From positions 1 to 47,747 of IMG/VR virus record IMGVR_UViG_3300010373_000062: a stretch of DNA of 47,747 bases. One strand, written 5' to 3'. This stretch comes from a virus. This document shows, piece after piece, positions 15,609 through 25,058 of this stretch. Below the pieces are notes generated by a model that was given only the letters and a program-made list of their open reading frames with translations, made no database searches and was not told where the DNA came from. The stretch's first letter is position 1, and each line of letters opens with the position of its first letter. Position numbers and translations under genes: made by a program.

Positions 15609-17861
15609 GATTTTCTCCTTGGGCGCCTCGTAGAGGCCGCGAAGCGCGCTCGCCGCCTTTTCTCCGGTCATCAGGCCAACGCCTGCGCCAAGCGGCCCTT
15701 CGGTCATGTAGCCCAACACGCCACCAAGCCCGGCACCGGCCACGCGGCCGAACACCCCGCCCAGGAAGGCGTCCACGAAGCGGTGCCCGGCCAGCTTCTC
15801 GTATGTCGTGCTGTTGGTCGATCCGCGTAGATTCTCGGTTCGCGCCGCCATCTGCGCCGCCTTCTGGATGCGTTCCAACATGCCGATCTGCGCCTGATCG
15901 AACAGGCCGGACTTGCTGATCCACCCCTTGTTCTTCTCGATCCAACTATTCAGCCGGTTATGCAGCACGTTGGACTCATCGGCCGCGTCCAGCGTCGTGC
16001 TCTTAGCCGCACCCAGCGCATTCGAGATGATGTAATCTCGCGTGTGCTGAATCAGGGCATCACGCGCGTTGCCGATATCGGCCGCCGTGACCTTGCGTGC
16101 TCCGGTATCGCCGTGAATCTCGGCCTCGTGATTTAGTGCGGTCCACTTGGCCTTAATGCCGTCGAGGAACTGACCGATATCGCGGACGTTGCCGGCGCCT
16201 TCCGGGCCAAGGAAGCCCTTGGCGCCCTCGGAGGCATCCTTGGTATAGACGCCAGCCGCGTTCTTGTGCAGCAGCGCCCGCGCGTCCTGCGTCCCGAACA
16301 AAGTAGCGCGCTGACGGGTGAAATTGCGCGCGGCCTGATAGGCGGCGCTGGCCTCGGGAGACATCGTGGTCTGATCGAGGCCGCGCAGGATGGCGCCCGA
16401 CAGGCGGTTCGCCACAAGGGCAGCCGAGGGATTGTTGTGATCCCGGCCGATATCATTGAGACCTTTTCGGACCGCGTTGATATCCCCGATCGACGCCTTG
16501 GACGGAAATTTCGTCAGGTGCGACACATAGGCCCTGATCTGCGGCGTGAAACTCACGCGCAGGCCAGGGTCCATGCTTTGCAGCTCTTGCGCGATGCTGG
16601 TCTGCACCGCCGGCACGATTCCGGCGATCTTCTCCTTCATCTCCGGCACGTTCCACAGACGGCTTTCTTCCGCTCGCGCCAGCTTGTCCGCCTCGCGAGT
16701 CGCCTTCGTGAAGCCGGATGAGGCGGTTGCGGCATCGGCGCCGGTCGAAAGTGCGGGCGCACCGGCCGCTCCCGTGAAGGCGCCTTTGATGGCCGCATTC
16801 TGCGCGGTGCGCTCGGCCATCGCCCCGCTCTGATCGAGGCTGCTGCGCTGGCGCACCAAGGCCGCCAGGTTTGGATTGCCCGTCGCCTGCGCCAGGTTCG
16901 GCTCAAACCCCTCGATCGGGGGCGGTTGGATTGCCGGCGCGCCACCGGCCGATTCGCTCAGGATGCGGCCGACCGCCATTTGCCGCCCGGCATCGGTGAA
17001 CGGCGCCACGGCACGGGCCACCGGGCGCACCACACCGCCGATCGCGCTTGCCGCAACCGGAACCGCAGCCCCCAGCACGCCGCCGACCTCGGCCGCGCTC
17101 TTGGCACCCTGTAGCCGCTGCTGGGCATCGCCATCGGTCAGGCCAAATCCGGCCGCACCGGACAGGCCCGCGGCCCTGGCGGCATTCAGCGCCAGGTTGC
17201 CGCCACGGGCGAGCACGTTGGTTCCGAGCGACGGCAACGCCGTGGCGCCATCGGCCAGCATGAAGGTCGGCAGCGATCCAGCCGCCTCGGCCACGCCGGA
17301 GATGACTGGATGCGCCTGCGCGAACTGCTGGCGCTGCTGCTGTTCCCAATCGGCGATAGACGGCCCATGCGTCCCTAGCAGCGCATCCATACCCCGGCCC
17401 ACGGTCGCGTCAGCAAGCCGGTTCAGCGGATCATCCAGCCCCATCGAGAGGCCGTGCGTAAAGGCCCCGAGGGCGCCCCCCACGTTGCCCAGCGCGCTTG
17501 CCAGGGCGGACGGCTGCGGGCCGCCTGGGGCCGTCTCTGTGGGCGCGGGGGCCGGTTCCGGCGAAGGGGCCGGCACGGCGCCGAGCGTCGAGAGATCGAA
17601 CCCCGAGCCGCCGGACACCCCACCTTCCTTGCCGCCCGGCGCGCCGGCGGGGCGCCATGCAAACTGCGATCCTGGATCGCCCGGCTTGGCACCAGATGAG
17701 CCGCCCACGTCGATCACCGGCGCGAGCTGCTGGGCTGGCGCTTGGCCCAAACTGCCCTGTGGTGTGCCCATCGTGCCGTCCGGGTTCTGGGCAAGCCCGA
17801 GATTGCCCACGGGAACAGGGGGCGCCGGGACGGCGCCAAGGGCGGAAAGATCGAACGGCAT
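15429..17861 (-). CDS. large internal virion (ejection) protein
   Basis: An 810-residue protein. The first 130 residues are low-complexity (Pro, Gly, Ala) and repeat FDLSALGAVPAP/FDLSTLGAVPAP at residues 3-14 and about 88-99. Alanine/glycine-rich amphipathic segments follow at about 125-320. Residues 370-690 are a charged helical region, and there is a glycine-rich hydrophobic patch near 700-760 (FLGGVFGRVAGAGLGGVLG). Such composition, and its place beside a transglycosylase-bearing protein and upstream of the spikes, is typical of podovirus ejection proteins that enter the envelope with the DNA. It recalls P22 gp16/gp20-type proteins only in style. Its 3' end is overlapped by a plus-strand membrane gene. 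Gap to the previous gene is 3 bp. Confidence 0.72.
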   Translation of the reverse strand: MPFDLSALGAVPAPPVPVGNLGLAQNPDGTMGTPQGSLGQAPAQQLAPVIDVGGSSGAKPGDPGSQFAWRPAGAPGGKEGGVSGGSGFDLSTLGAVPAPSPEPAPAPTETAPGGPQPSALASALGNVGGALGAFTHGLSMGLDDPLNRLADATVGRGMDALLGTHGPSIADWEQQQRQQFAQAHPVISGVAEAAGSLPTFMLADGATALPSLGTNVLARGGNLALNAARAAGLSGAAGFGLTDGDAQQRLQGAKSAAEVGGVLGAAVPVAASAIGGVVRPVARAVAPFTDAGRQMAVGRILSESAGGAPAIQPPPIEGFEPNLAQATGNPNLAALVRQRSSLDQSGAMAERTAQNAAIKGAFTGAAGAPALSTGADAATASSGFTKATREADKLARAEESRLWNVPEMKEKIAGIVPAVQTSIAQELQSMDPGLRVSFTPQIRAYVSHLTKFPSKASIGDINAVRKGLNDIGRDHNNPSAALVANRLSGAILRGLDQTTMSPEASAAYQAARNFTRQRATLFGTQDARALLHKNAAGVYTKDASEGAKGFLGPEGAGNVRDIGQFLDGIKAKWTALNHEAEIHGDTGARKVTAADIGNARDALIQHTRDYIISNALGAAKSTTLDAADESNVLHNRLNSWIEKNKGWISKSGLFDQAQIGMLERIQKAAQMAARTENLRGSTNSTTYEKLAGHRFVDAFLGGVFGRVAGAGLGGVLGYMTEGPLGAGVGLMTGEKAASALRGLYEAPKEKILKLLDTALRDPQVARDLMMRASRGNAKMFRQTTRRAIQDAGLAATIPRENPDQGEYRAH

Positions 17862-17864
17862 GGG

Positions 17865-19988
17865 CTAGGGCGCGGTCGGAACGGCGGCGGCTTGCTGTTG
17901 CGGCGGCGCAGCCTGCGCCGCCTGCGGCATGGTCATCAGGCGCCCGTCCGCCGGGTTCACGATCGGCGCCGTGGGATCGATCCGCCACACGGTCTGCGCC
18001 GCGCGGGCGAACTCCTCGTTAGACTGCAACCCCTTGGCCCAATCCTTGTCCCCGTTCATGGCATTGATCGCCGCCAGATAGACTTGCGGGTTGCGCTGCG
18101 ATTGCCACTGCTCATCGAACTTCTGCGACGGCACGTAGTTCGCGGTGCGGTTCATCCAGGCTTGGCCGTTCTGATTGACGAAGTGCTGCAAGCCCTGGAT
18201 GTAATCAGCCTCGGCCTGCCCTTGCACGAGCTGAAGGTTCAGGATGCGCCTATTGGCGTCGGGCAGAGTTTCGAGCCCGGGATTCATCTTCATGAAGAGC
18301 CCCGTCAAGCCCAAGCTGCCGCGGGCGCCCACCGCCTCCTTTTCTTGAAGTCCCGATGCGGCAAGCTGGTATTTGGCAAACTCCTGCGCCTGCGCCGGAT
18401 TGAGGTTGTCACCAAGCCCTGCAAGCTTCGCCATTGCATCGGCGGCTTCCTTGGGCAGATACGTGGCGGCCCATGTGGCGATTTCCGTGCGCAGCGCGCC
18501 ATTGCTGCCAGTCGGCAGCGAGGCCGCGAGCGCGCGTCGCTTCAAAAGCAGCAGTTGATTCGTTTGAATCTTCCCGAGGTTCTCACTCTCCTCGTCCACT
18601 GATTTCCGATCGGCGGTGTATTGCGCATCCTGCGGAACCTGCGTGGATTGCACGGAGATGCCCCCGCCAGCCGCGCGCTGCACCGCCAGTCCGGGCGTCG
18701 CAACGGCGGCAGGGGCCGGTGCGGACGCCCCTGGCGCCGGTGCCGACGCTGGCGCTGTCCCCGAAAAGCTGGTGCCCGCTCCGAACCGTTGCCGTGCCAT
18801 CTGCACAAACGCGCCCGTGCTGGTGCGCAAGTCCGGATTGGTCTGCACCACGCTGGTCCCCAACACAGCCGCAATCGGCGTGTTCGGATTCCCGCCCGGC
18901 CCGGTCGTGTTGAGCACCTTGATTGCGCCATCCGGGCCGAGGCGGTGCGCGAGATACAGGTTCGCATCCGTGGGCTGAAACCCAGCCGCCATTAGCTTCG
19001 GCGCATTGTCCGCGGCATAGGCCGCCGTCATGACGCGCGACATGTCCGGGCTGTTGCGATAAGCGAGAATCTCCTGCGGGCTCTTGCCCTGCGCCAGGTT
19101 CGGGAACACACGCGGGAACAAGCCGGACCATGTGCTATCGAGGAACTGGCCGTCGCCGGTGGCGTTTGATGCCGGGTTCTTCGCGCCGGGGTCGCCCGTC
19201 TGGTTCTCGTACTGCGCGACACGGTTCGCATAGGGCAGCAGCGGCTCGATCGTGCTGCGGTCCATCGCGCCGGCTGCCGGCGTTCCGGCCGCGCCGCCGG
19301 ACCCGAATGCCGCATCTGCGCTCGGATACGTCACCGGATTGGTGCGCGGCCCGACCGTGATCGGCTTGAGCTGATTGGTGGTCGCGAGCTCGGCCGCCGT
19401 CTTCGCCGCTTGATTGCGCGCGATCACCGCCGGATCAACGTTCCCGCCCGGGACAGGCACGGCATGTGTGCCGGAGCTATCCCACATGTAGCCCGGCTCT
19501 AGGGTATGCCCATACATTCCCGCATAGGTCGAACCCAGACGATCATTGCCCAACGAGCCTTGTAGCAACGACATGCCAAGCATCTGCTGCGGCCCGAACA
19601 GGAACCCGCTGGCGCCGCCACCCGTCGCCGGCTGCGGCGGCCCGTAGGACGCATTCGCCACCGGCCCCGTTGCCGAGCCCGGCTGAACCATCGGAGCGCC
19701 AAACGGGGCGCCCTGACCGCCGCCAAGCAGTGCTGCACCGGCCCGCGCCCCTTGCAGCTTGTACGGCATCATGGCTTGCAGGAATTGGTTCTGCATCTGC
19801 GCGGCCTGCGCCTGCGCGGCCTTGATCCGGTAGTCCTGCGATTGCATCGCGCCCTGCGCCGCGCCGCCCGCGCCCATGCCGAGCGCCGCACCCAACGGCG
19901 TCGGCACACGCGTAGGCATCGCCGCCTGGCCGAAGCCCTGCGCCGCGCCGAGGAGCGCCATCATGTTCGGATCGTCGAAGAACCCCAT
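17865..19988 (-). CDS. internal virion protein with lytic-transglycosylase domain
   Basis: A 707-residue protein. The N-terminal 240 residues are Gly/Ala/Gln-rich. At about 245-400 an SLT-like transglycosylase domain is recognisable: RVAQYENQTGDP with Glu261 as the likely catalytic acid, then NPASNATGDGQFLDSTW, then the helical LYLAHRLGPDGAIKVLN. The C-terminal 270 residues are helical and charged. In the virion it would open the peptidoglycan during DNA ejection, as in T7 gp16-type or other podovirus ejection proteins. It follows the third ejection-cluster gene by 6 bp. Assignment of the domain is good; interaction partners are inferred from order. Confidence 0.82.
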   Translation of the reverse strand: MGFFDDPNMMALLGAAQGFGQAAMPTRVPTPLGAALGMGAGGAAQGAMQSQDYRIKAAQAQAAQMQNQFLQAMMPYKLQGARAGAALLGGGQGAPFGAPMVQPGSATGPVANASYGPPQPATGGGASGFLFGPQQMLGMSLLQGSLGNDRLGSTYAGMYGHTLEPGYMWDSSGTHAVPVPGGNVDPAVIARNQAAKTAAELATTNQLKPITVGPRTNPVTYPSADAAFGSGGAAGTPAAGAMDRSTIEPLLPYANRVAQYENQTGDPGAKNPASNATGDGQFLDSTWSGLFPRVFPNLAQGKSPQEILAYRNSPDMSRVMTAAYAADNAPKLMAAGFQPTDANLYLAHRLGPDGAIKVLNTTGPGGNPNTPIAAVLGTSVVQTNPDLRTSTGAFVQMARQRFGAGTSFSGTAPASAPAPGASAPAPAAVATPGLAVQRAAGGGISVQSTQVPQDAQYTADRKSVDEESENLGKIQTNQLLLLKRRALAASLPTGSNGALRTEIATWAATYLPKEAADAMAKLAGLGDNLNPAQAQEFAKYQLAASGLQEKEAVGARGSLGLTGLFMKMNPGLETLPDANRRILNLQLVQGQAEADYIQGLQHFVNQNGQAWMNRTANYVPSQKFDEQWQSQRNPQVYLAAINAMNGDKDWAKGLQSNEEFARAAQTVWRIDPTAPIVNPADGRLMTMPQAAQAAPPQQQAAAVPTAP

Positions 19989-19994
19989 GATGCC

Positions 19995-20972
19995 CTACAG
20001 GAAGGCCAAAAGTGCGCCGAGTCCGGCGCCGACGCCGCCCGCCGCACCACTCCCCATCAGCCCCAGGCCGCTCGGCCCGAGAAGGAGACTACCAAGCGAA
20101 GCGCCACCAGCCGCCCCTGCCAGCGCATTAGCCCCCTGATTCTGGTAGTAGGGCTGTGTCAACGTGCTGGTGCCGCCATAGCTTCCGTTGATGAAGTTGT
20201 CGTAGAGCCCGAGCTGATTGTACGGCAACATCTGATTATAGTTATAGGCGTTGATCGCGGCGTTGATGACGTTCTGATCCTGCCCCTGATACACGCCGCC
20301 GGCGCCGAGCGCGGTCTGCAAGTTCTGCATGGTCTGCGCGTCGTAGCTCGGCGCGATCAGGTCGGCCTTGATCTCGTTGTTCTGCGCGTTGGCCGTGTTG
20401 CTGCCCGCCAGTCCAGCCGCCGCAAGCTGGTTCTGCTGGCCCTGCATGTAGTCCTGATTGGCGATCGACCCGAGCGCATCGGTCGCGCCCTGGCTTGCCG
20501 CTCGCGTTGCGAGGCCGCTATCCATCCGGCCGCCATTGGTGAAGCTGCCGGTAATCTGCGGCATCACCTGGCCGATGACCTCATTTGCCATCGACTGGAA
20601 ATACGGGTTGCCCGAACTGAGCATGTTGCCGCTAAGATAGTTTTGGATTGTGCCCTGCGACGAGTTGAAATCGTTCAGTGTCGGGTTCGTATAGGCGCCG
20701 TTCGCTGCCGCCGTGATGTTTTGGCTGGCCGCGTTGAACGGATCGGTTCCGTTGGCCGCGGTGTTGAACAGGGTATTGGTCGCATAAACCTGATCGGGGT
20801 TCAGTCCCGCAACCTGATTGTTCGGATAGTACTGCGGGCTGTAATTGTTCTGAAGGTTCTGCGCCTGCGCAAACAGATCGGTCAGATAGGGTTGCTGGCC
20901 GGACCACGGATCGGCCTTCTGAACGGTCGTGGTATTGCCGCTCGACCCGCCGCCGCCAAAAAGCCCCCCCAT
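19995..20972 (-). CDS. internal virion/tail protein, Gln-Asn-rich
   Basis: A 325-residue protein. It starts with a glycine-rich leader (MGGLFGGGGSSGN), contains many Asn, Gln and Tyr residues (YLTDLFAQAQNLQNNY, NQDYMQGQQNQLAAAGLAG) and ends in a hydrophobic Gly/Ala/Leu tail (LLLGPSGLGLMGSGAAGG) that could insert into membrane. It lies between the gp13-like gene and the transglycosylase gene, so I infer a component of the ejectosome (position of T7 gp14). The ATG at 20972 is two bases past the preceding stop; a longer frame would start in the other gene and is rejected. Confidence 0.72.
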   Translation of the reverse strand: MGGLFGGGGSSGNTTTVQKADPWSGQQPYLTDLFAQAQNLQNNYSPQYYPNNQVAGLNPDQVYATNTLFNTAANGTDPFNAASQNITAAANGAYTNPTLNDFNSSQGTIQNYLSGNMLSSGNPYFQSMANEVIGQVMPQITGSFTNGGRMDSGLATRAASQGATDALGSIANQDYMQGQQNQLAAAGLAGSNTANAQNNEIKADLIAPSYDAQTMQNLQTALGAGGVYQGQDQNVINAAINAYNYNQMLPYNQLGLYDNFINGSYGGTSTLTQPYYQNQGANALAGAAGGASLGSLLLGPSGLGLMGSGAAGGVGAGLGALLAFL

Positions 20973-20973
20973 G

Positions 20974-21384
20974 CTACAAGTCCTTCTCGAATACGACGTG
21001 CGTCTCGCGATAATCGCGGAATAGGTGCCGCCACTTGCGCGGCGCGATCGGCTCGGCGCGCCGGCATCCCTTGCCGATCGCAAACCGTTCCACATCGGCC
21101 AGCAGATGTGCCCACCCGCGCCAGTCACGGCCGACGCATCCGACCATCTGAAGCGCCGAGAGACGCGGGTATTGGACGATCCGTGTCAGGAACACCGCGA
21201 GCAGATCGTCTCTGTTCTGCACGGTCCAAAGCTGCAAGTCTCGGCTGCGAATCTCAGCCACCAGATCAGCGGCCCAATAGGCGCCGTGCGTGCTGGCCGC
21301 GATCCTGGCAAGATGTCCCGCTATCCTCGGAAGCCACGCATCGAGGTCCGCGGCGGAAACCCCGACCAGTCGCGGTTCAGACAC
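20974..21384 (-). CDS. GNAT-like internal virion protein (T7 gp13-like)
   Basis: A 136-residue protein with the pattern of the acetyltransferase-like fold found in T7 gp13-type proteins: RDLQLWTVQNRDDLLAVFLT, then RIVQYPRLSALQMVGCVG, RGWAHLLADVERFAIGKGC and a C-terminal ETHVVFEKDL. It probably sits in the head or ejection apparatus; catalytic activity need not be retained. GTG start, overlapping the upstream Met/Pro-rich gene by 8 bp. Relationship is judged by eye and order of genes. Confidence 0.65.
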   Translation of the reverse strand: MSEPRLVGVSAADLDAWLPRIAGHLARIAASTHGAYWAADLVAEIRSRDLQLWTVQNRDDLLAVFLTRIVQYPRLSALQMVGCVGRDWRGWAHLLADVERFAIGKGCRRAEPIAPRKWRHLFRDYRETHVVFEKDL

Positions 21385-21772
21385 CGCCGGTCAGCATGCC
21401 CATCTGCGTGTTGCCGGAAACCGGCGCCGTCATCCCGAGATACTGCTGCATCTGCTGCGGCGTGATGCCGGATTGACCGCCGCCCAGCAGCTTGAGCAAA
21501 CCAGCCAAGCCACCACCCGCGCCGCCCATCCCGCCCAACTGCTGTGCAAGGCCCTGCGGCGGCTGCGCGCCCGGCATCATGGGTGAGAACGGCATCCCCG
21601 CAACAGGGCCTCGCGCCCCATTCTGCAAAAGCTGACTGAAAGGAGGTTGCATATTGGGTGCCACACCGCCGGCCAACACGTTCGGCGCTGCCTGTGGCAT
21701 GCCCTGTGACATCATGCCGGGCTGCGGTAGCATTCCCTGGCCCATCATGCCCGGTGGCATCATTGAAAACAT
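21377..21772 (-). CDS. Met/Gly/Pro/Gln-rich virion-cluster protein
   Basis: A 131-residue low-complexity protein. Its N-terminus repeats PGMM, QGM and MPQ units (MFSMMPPGMMGQGMLPQPGM), and later segments are Gln- and Gly-rich (LAQQLGGMGGAGGGLAGLLK). Function unknown. It is likely a structural or ejection component given its place between tail and ejection genes. The ATG at 21772 lies 4 bp after the preceding stop; upstream codons are not protein-like. Confidence 0.65.
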   Translation of the reverse strand: MFSMMPPGMMGQGMLPQPGMMSQGMPQAAPNVLAGGVAPNMQPPFSQLLQNGARGPVAGMPFSPMMPGAQPPQGLAQQLGGMGGAGGGLAGLLKLLGGGQSGITPQQMQQYLGMTAPVSGNTQMGMLTGGV

Positions 21773-21776
21773 CGCG

Positions 21777-22253
21777 TTACCCCACCAGCGACACGTTGAA
21801 CACGCGATCGCCAATCCCGCTGTTGGAATGGAAGATCGTCACCTGACCATTGCTCGGCACCGCAAAGCACTGCCCACTCGCGATTTCCGCCGCGGCGCTC
21901 CCGGTGATCGGTGCCATATGCGGCGCGGTCCAAACCGATACCCGCGCATCCTCGATGATCGTCTGGCCGGCGAACGGCTGCAAAGTCACCTGGATGTTGC
22001 AATCCAGATTCCCGCGGATCGCCCGGTTGATCGCGTGAGCGAGTTGAAGTCGATGCTGCGCCTCATTCTTGCTGGTCTCCGGCACACGTGGCCGGGAAAT
22101 CGCGTTGACTCGCGTCGCCGTGAGCACGAAGCCCGAACTGCGCCCGGCCGAGTGCCCCACTGCGCGGGCCACGCCGAGTGCCGAGCTGACCACCGCACCG
22201 GCGTTGCCGGCACTGTGCGCACCACCCGTCGCGCTGCCGCTAAGGGTCGCCAT
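21777..22253 (-). CDS. hypothetical tail-region protein
   Basis: A 158-residue protein. The first 45 residues are Ala/Gly/Ser-rich. Then come a helical stretch (NEAQHRLQLAHAINRAIRGN) and a beta-rich end (CNIQVTLQPFAGQTIIEDAR, WTAPHMAPITGSAAAEI, NGQVTIFHSNSG). No family is recognised. It is a soluble protein placed between the gp22255-type tail protein and the Met-rich protein, one base after its upstream neighbour. Confidence 0.7.
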   Translation of the reverse strand: MATLSGSATGGAHSAGNAGAVVSSALGVARAVGHSAGRSSGFVLTATRVNAISRPRVPETSKNEAQHRLQLAHAINRAIRGNLDCNIQVTLQPFAGQTIIEDARVSVWTAPHMAPITGSAAAEIASGQCFAVPSNGQVTIFHSNSGIGDRVFNVSLVG

Positions 22254-22254
22254 G

Positions 22255-22911
22255 TTACGTCAGGGTCAGGATGATATTCGACCCTGGAAACTGGAACTGC
22301 TGGCCCGACGAGACCGTCTGCGGCACCACTTTGCGCAGCAGCGCGCTCCCGGTCGAAGACGTGTTCACGGCCACGCCCGCATTCGTCACGGTGAAGGTGT
22401 CCGTGGTCGGTCCGACCACCGTCAGCAACCCGCTGAAGTTGGATTGCGAGAAGGCCGGATAGGCGCCCCCAAACTCGGTCACGGTCGCAATCGTGTCTCC
22501 CGCGGTGAACCCGTGCGACGGGACCGTCAGAACCGCAGGGGATGCAAGCGAGACCGTGAACGGAACCCAGTTGAAGTTCCCGAGATAATCCCATGCCAGA
22601 AGATTGCCGCCGGTCGGCGCGTCGTAGAGCCCCCAGGCGACGATTGCTCCCCAATCCGCCGACGCTAGAGGATTCGCCAGCACGCCGGCATTCGTAATCG
22701 CCGATGGTCCCGATCCGAACGGCGAGTTCCAGTCCGCTCCCGAGGTCGCGACGCGGGCATAGGAGCCGCCGGTTACCTCGGTAAACCCGGTGCCACCATC
22801 GGTCCCGGCCCCGGTGAACAGCGCCAGATAGGCCGTTGGCATGGCGAAAGCGGTTTTGCCGACGATATGCGCCAGCACGCCATGCGACGTGAAATCGCTG
22901 AACCCAGCCAT
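22255..22911 (-). CDS. tail fibre-like structural protein
   Basis: A 218-residue beta-rich protein. The N-terminus (MAGFSDFTSHGVLAHIVGKT, then AMPTAYLALFTGAGTDGG and GGSYARVATSG) follows the layout of a family of phage tail proteins with LALFT and YARV motifs. A middle segment, SADWGAIVAWGLYDAPTGGN, is also typical. The C-terminal half (VLTVPSHGFTAGDTIATV) resembles ubiquitin-like or Ig-like tail modules. It abuts the gp10-like gene (TAG then ATG). A tail-appendage connector role is inferred. Confidence 0.7.
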   Translation of the reverse strand: MAGFSDFTSHGVLAHIVGKTAFAMPTAYLALFTGAGTDGGTGFTEVTGGSYARVATSGADWNSPFGSGPSAITNAGVLANPLASADWGAIVAWGLYDAPTGGNLLAWDYLGNFNWVPFTVSLASPAVLTVPSHGFTAGDTIATVTEFGGAYPAFSQSNFSGLLTVVGPTTDTFTVTNAGVAVNTSSTGSALLRKVVPQTVSSGQQFQFPGSNIILTLT

Positions 22912-24345
22912 CTAGCGCATTCCCGATGGAACCGCAGTCGCGTCCACGCCCTGCATGTGCGTCCAGGTCACCCCGGCAGGCATCTTCACCAGCGCCTCAA
23001 GAAAGCGCCCCTCGGCGCGCTGCGGGCAGTTCCCGGCATAGGTCATGGAAATGTCAGCCCCCCAAACCTGGGCATCTTCCAACCTGTTGCGCGTGGCAAT
23101 CGCGACAGTCGGACTCGTCCCGTCCACCAATGGTCGCACATTGTTGACGAAAGCCCGCGTGGTCGGAAACGGCTGCAATTCTTGCGAAGAGACTTGGGCT
23201 GCCAGCGGCGGTCCGGTGAACAGGTTCAGCTTGTGCGCAATGTCCACCGCCGCGAACACCGGCCGGTTGGCGAAGTCGCCGGTCAGCCCGACCATCTGCG
23301 TGATCCACTCGACCGTGTTCGCGGCGTGCGACCAGCGGTTGAGCGTCGGGATGAAGATGATCTCCATATCGAAAATCAGATTGCCGACCGTCGAGCCGGA
23401 GGATTTGGACGGGAACACCCATCGGATCGCGCGATTCACCGCGTCATACGAACCGAGCGTATAGAACGCGAAGGTTGGATCGGCATTATCCCAAAACCAC
23501 CGATCGACCGCGCTGAAGCCAATCTGTGTGCTTGTGGCGCCGTCAAAAGCGTAGAACCCGTCCTCGCCGAGATAATAGACGATCGGCCCGACCTGCACGA
23601 TAGCGCCGCTCGCCCGCGTTCCCATCGAGCCTTCGACCTGGTGGAAGTCGAACACGTCCGGCGGCCCGGCATACAAGCCCGACCAGATGCCGTGTGTGAA
23701 GAAAATCCCCACGTCCGCGTTGCCGAGGCCGGCGACCAGCCCGGTGAGCTGCGCATCCGGACCGGCGAAATCGTTGTAGTCCGACTGCTGCGCCTGCGCC
23801 GTCGAACTACCGGGCGCCGGCCAGTTGGTCGGATCATTGACGGCCGGCCACCACACCCGCCACGGCGCGAAGCCGCCCACCGGGTCCCAAGTGTTGCCGA
23901 CCATGCAGAACGCGCCCTTGACGGACGCGATGAAGCGCGCGCGCGGCGCATCCGGCGACAGGTCGGCAAACGTGCCGGACGCCATGTTGAGCGCCTGGAT
24001 ATTGTTCCCGATGTTGGTCGCCAGGACCATGTTCTTGAATTGCAGGAAGCGCCACCACTCCCCGGGCGGCACTGCATATCCATAAGCACTCACGTCGATC
24101 CACGTCGCGGAGTCCAGCCGATACAGCTTGTCCGGTGTTCCGGCGAACAGGTGCGGCGTGACCGCCTGATCCGTAGCTGAGATTGCCCCGATGCACTTCC
24201 CGTCCAGCGCGTTGCTGATCGGCTGCATGCTGGCATACGGACCATAGCTGGTCTTCGTGCGCGGCATGACGTTCAGCGCGATCGTCGTGCCGCCCGACAA
24301 CGGCGCCGAGTCAGGGGACCAGGGCGTGACCGGAAGAATCGGCAT
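22912..24345 (-). CDS. tail hub, P22 gp10-like packaged-DNA stabilization protein
   Basis: A 477-residue protein, close to the size of P22 gp10 (472). It shows the expected N-terminus for laying out the genome-closing hub (GGTTIALNVMPRTKTSYGPY) and repeated beta-blade motifs (DKLYRLDSATWIDVS, FKNMVLATNIGNNIQALN, WRVWWPAVNDPTNW, FFTHGIWSGLYAG, VYYLGEDGFYAFDG, RAIRWVFPS). It would attach beneath the gp4-like adaptor and seal the head. Its ATG overlaps the adaptor stop by one base (TGATG). Confidence 0.8.
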   Translation of the reverse strand: MPILPVTPWSPDSAPLSGGTTIALNVMPRTKTSYGPYASMQPISNALDGKCIGAISATDQAVTPHLFAGTPDKLYRLDSATWIDVSAYGYAVPPGEWWRFLQFKNMVLATNIGNNIQALNMASGTFADLSPDAPRARFIASVKGAFCMVGNTWDPVGGFAPWRVWWPAVNDPTNWPAPGSSTAQAQQSDYNDFAGPDAQLTGLVAGLGNADVGIFFTHGIWSGLYAGPPDVFDFHQVEGSMGTRASGAIVQVGPIVYYLGEDGFYAFDGATSTQIGFSAVDRWFWDNADPTFAFYTLGSYDAVNRAIRWVFPSKSSGSTVGNLIFDMEIIFIPTLNRWSHAANTVEWITQMVGLTGDFANRPVFAAVDIAHKLNLFTGPPLAAQVSSQELQPFPTTRAFVNNVRPLVDGTSPTVAIATRNRLEDAQVWGADISMTYAGNCPQRAEGRFLEALVKMPAGVTWTHMQGVDATAVPSGMR

Positions 24346-25052
24346 CAGAAATACGACGAAGGCCGGATGCGGGCCGGCGCACCGCGCGTTGCGGTCTCAC
24401 GACGAAGCGCCTGCAAGGCTGCCTGTTCGTCCGCCATGGACATCTGCGCCATTGGCATGTCGCGGACGATACGGCGATACAGGATGCCCTCCGCCGCCGT
24501 GCGGATCAGCTCCTCCGCCTCCACCATCCAAGGGTTTGTGTCATCGGTGGTGACCAGCGCGACGAAGCGGCCCGTGCCGAGCAGATAGATCGGATAGATG
24601 GCATCGGGGATGGGATAGAGCCGGATCGTCTCCGCCACGTAGCACCAGTCAGTTGGCATGCCGCGCCAGGAAGTCGAAACGCTGTGATCGTCCATCCATT
24701 GCGGGGTGCGCGACTCAAGCGAGTAGCGGTTCGTCGAGCCCTGCACCAGCACCAGCTTGTCGATGTGGGCGAGCGTGCCCATCGCCGGCGCAAGGTACTT
24801 GTCGTAAAACTCAAGCCCCTGAATGGTCGAGAACGCCGGCTGCGAATCGATGAACGCGCCTGACGAGTCAGTGATCGGGATTCCCGAGGAGTTTTCCAGC
24901 GGCTCCGATCGAAGCAACACCGCGTTGAACCAGAACCGCTGCCGTTCGTATTTCCGAATGGCGTCCTGGATCGCGTTCTGAATCTGCGCCGTCGTGGCGG
25001 CCGACAGCATCTCGTCCGCAATCCGCGCCTGCATGTCGCCATAGGTCGCCAT
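24345..25052 (-). CDS. head-to-tail adaptor, P22 gp4-like
   Basis: A 235-residue, largely helical protein starting MATYGDMQARIADEMLSA and containing IQNAIQDAIRKYERQRFWFN, LEFYDKYLAPAMGTLAHIDK and WCYVAETIRLYPIPDA, the layout of portal-bound adaptor proteins. The C-terminal helix bundle (AEELIRTAAEGILYRRIVRD) is typical. It sits immediately upstream of the gp10-like hub, as in P22-type phages. It is longer than P22 gp4 (166 residues), as many adaptors in related podoviruses are. Confidence 0.77.
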   Translation of the reverse strand: MATYGDMQARIADEMLSAATTAQIQNAIQDAIRKYERQRFWFNAVLLRSEPLENSSGIPITDSSGAFIDSQPAFSTIQGLEFYDKYLAPAMGTLAHIDKLVLVQGSTNRYSLESRTPQWMDDHSVSTSWRGMPTDWCYVAETIRLYPIPDAIYPIYLLGTGRFVALVTTDDTNPWMVEAEELIRTAAEGILYRRIVRDMPMAQMSMADEQAALQALRRETATRGAPARIRPSSYF

Positions 25053-25058
25053 CGGCGC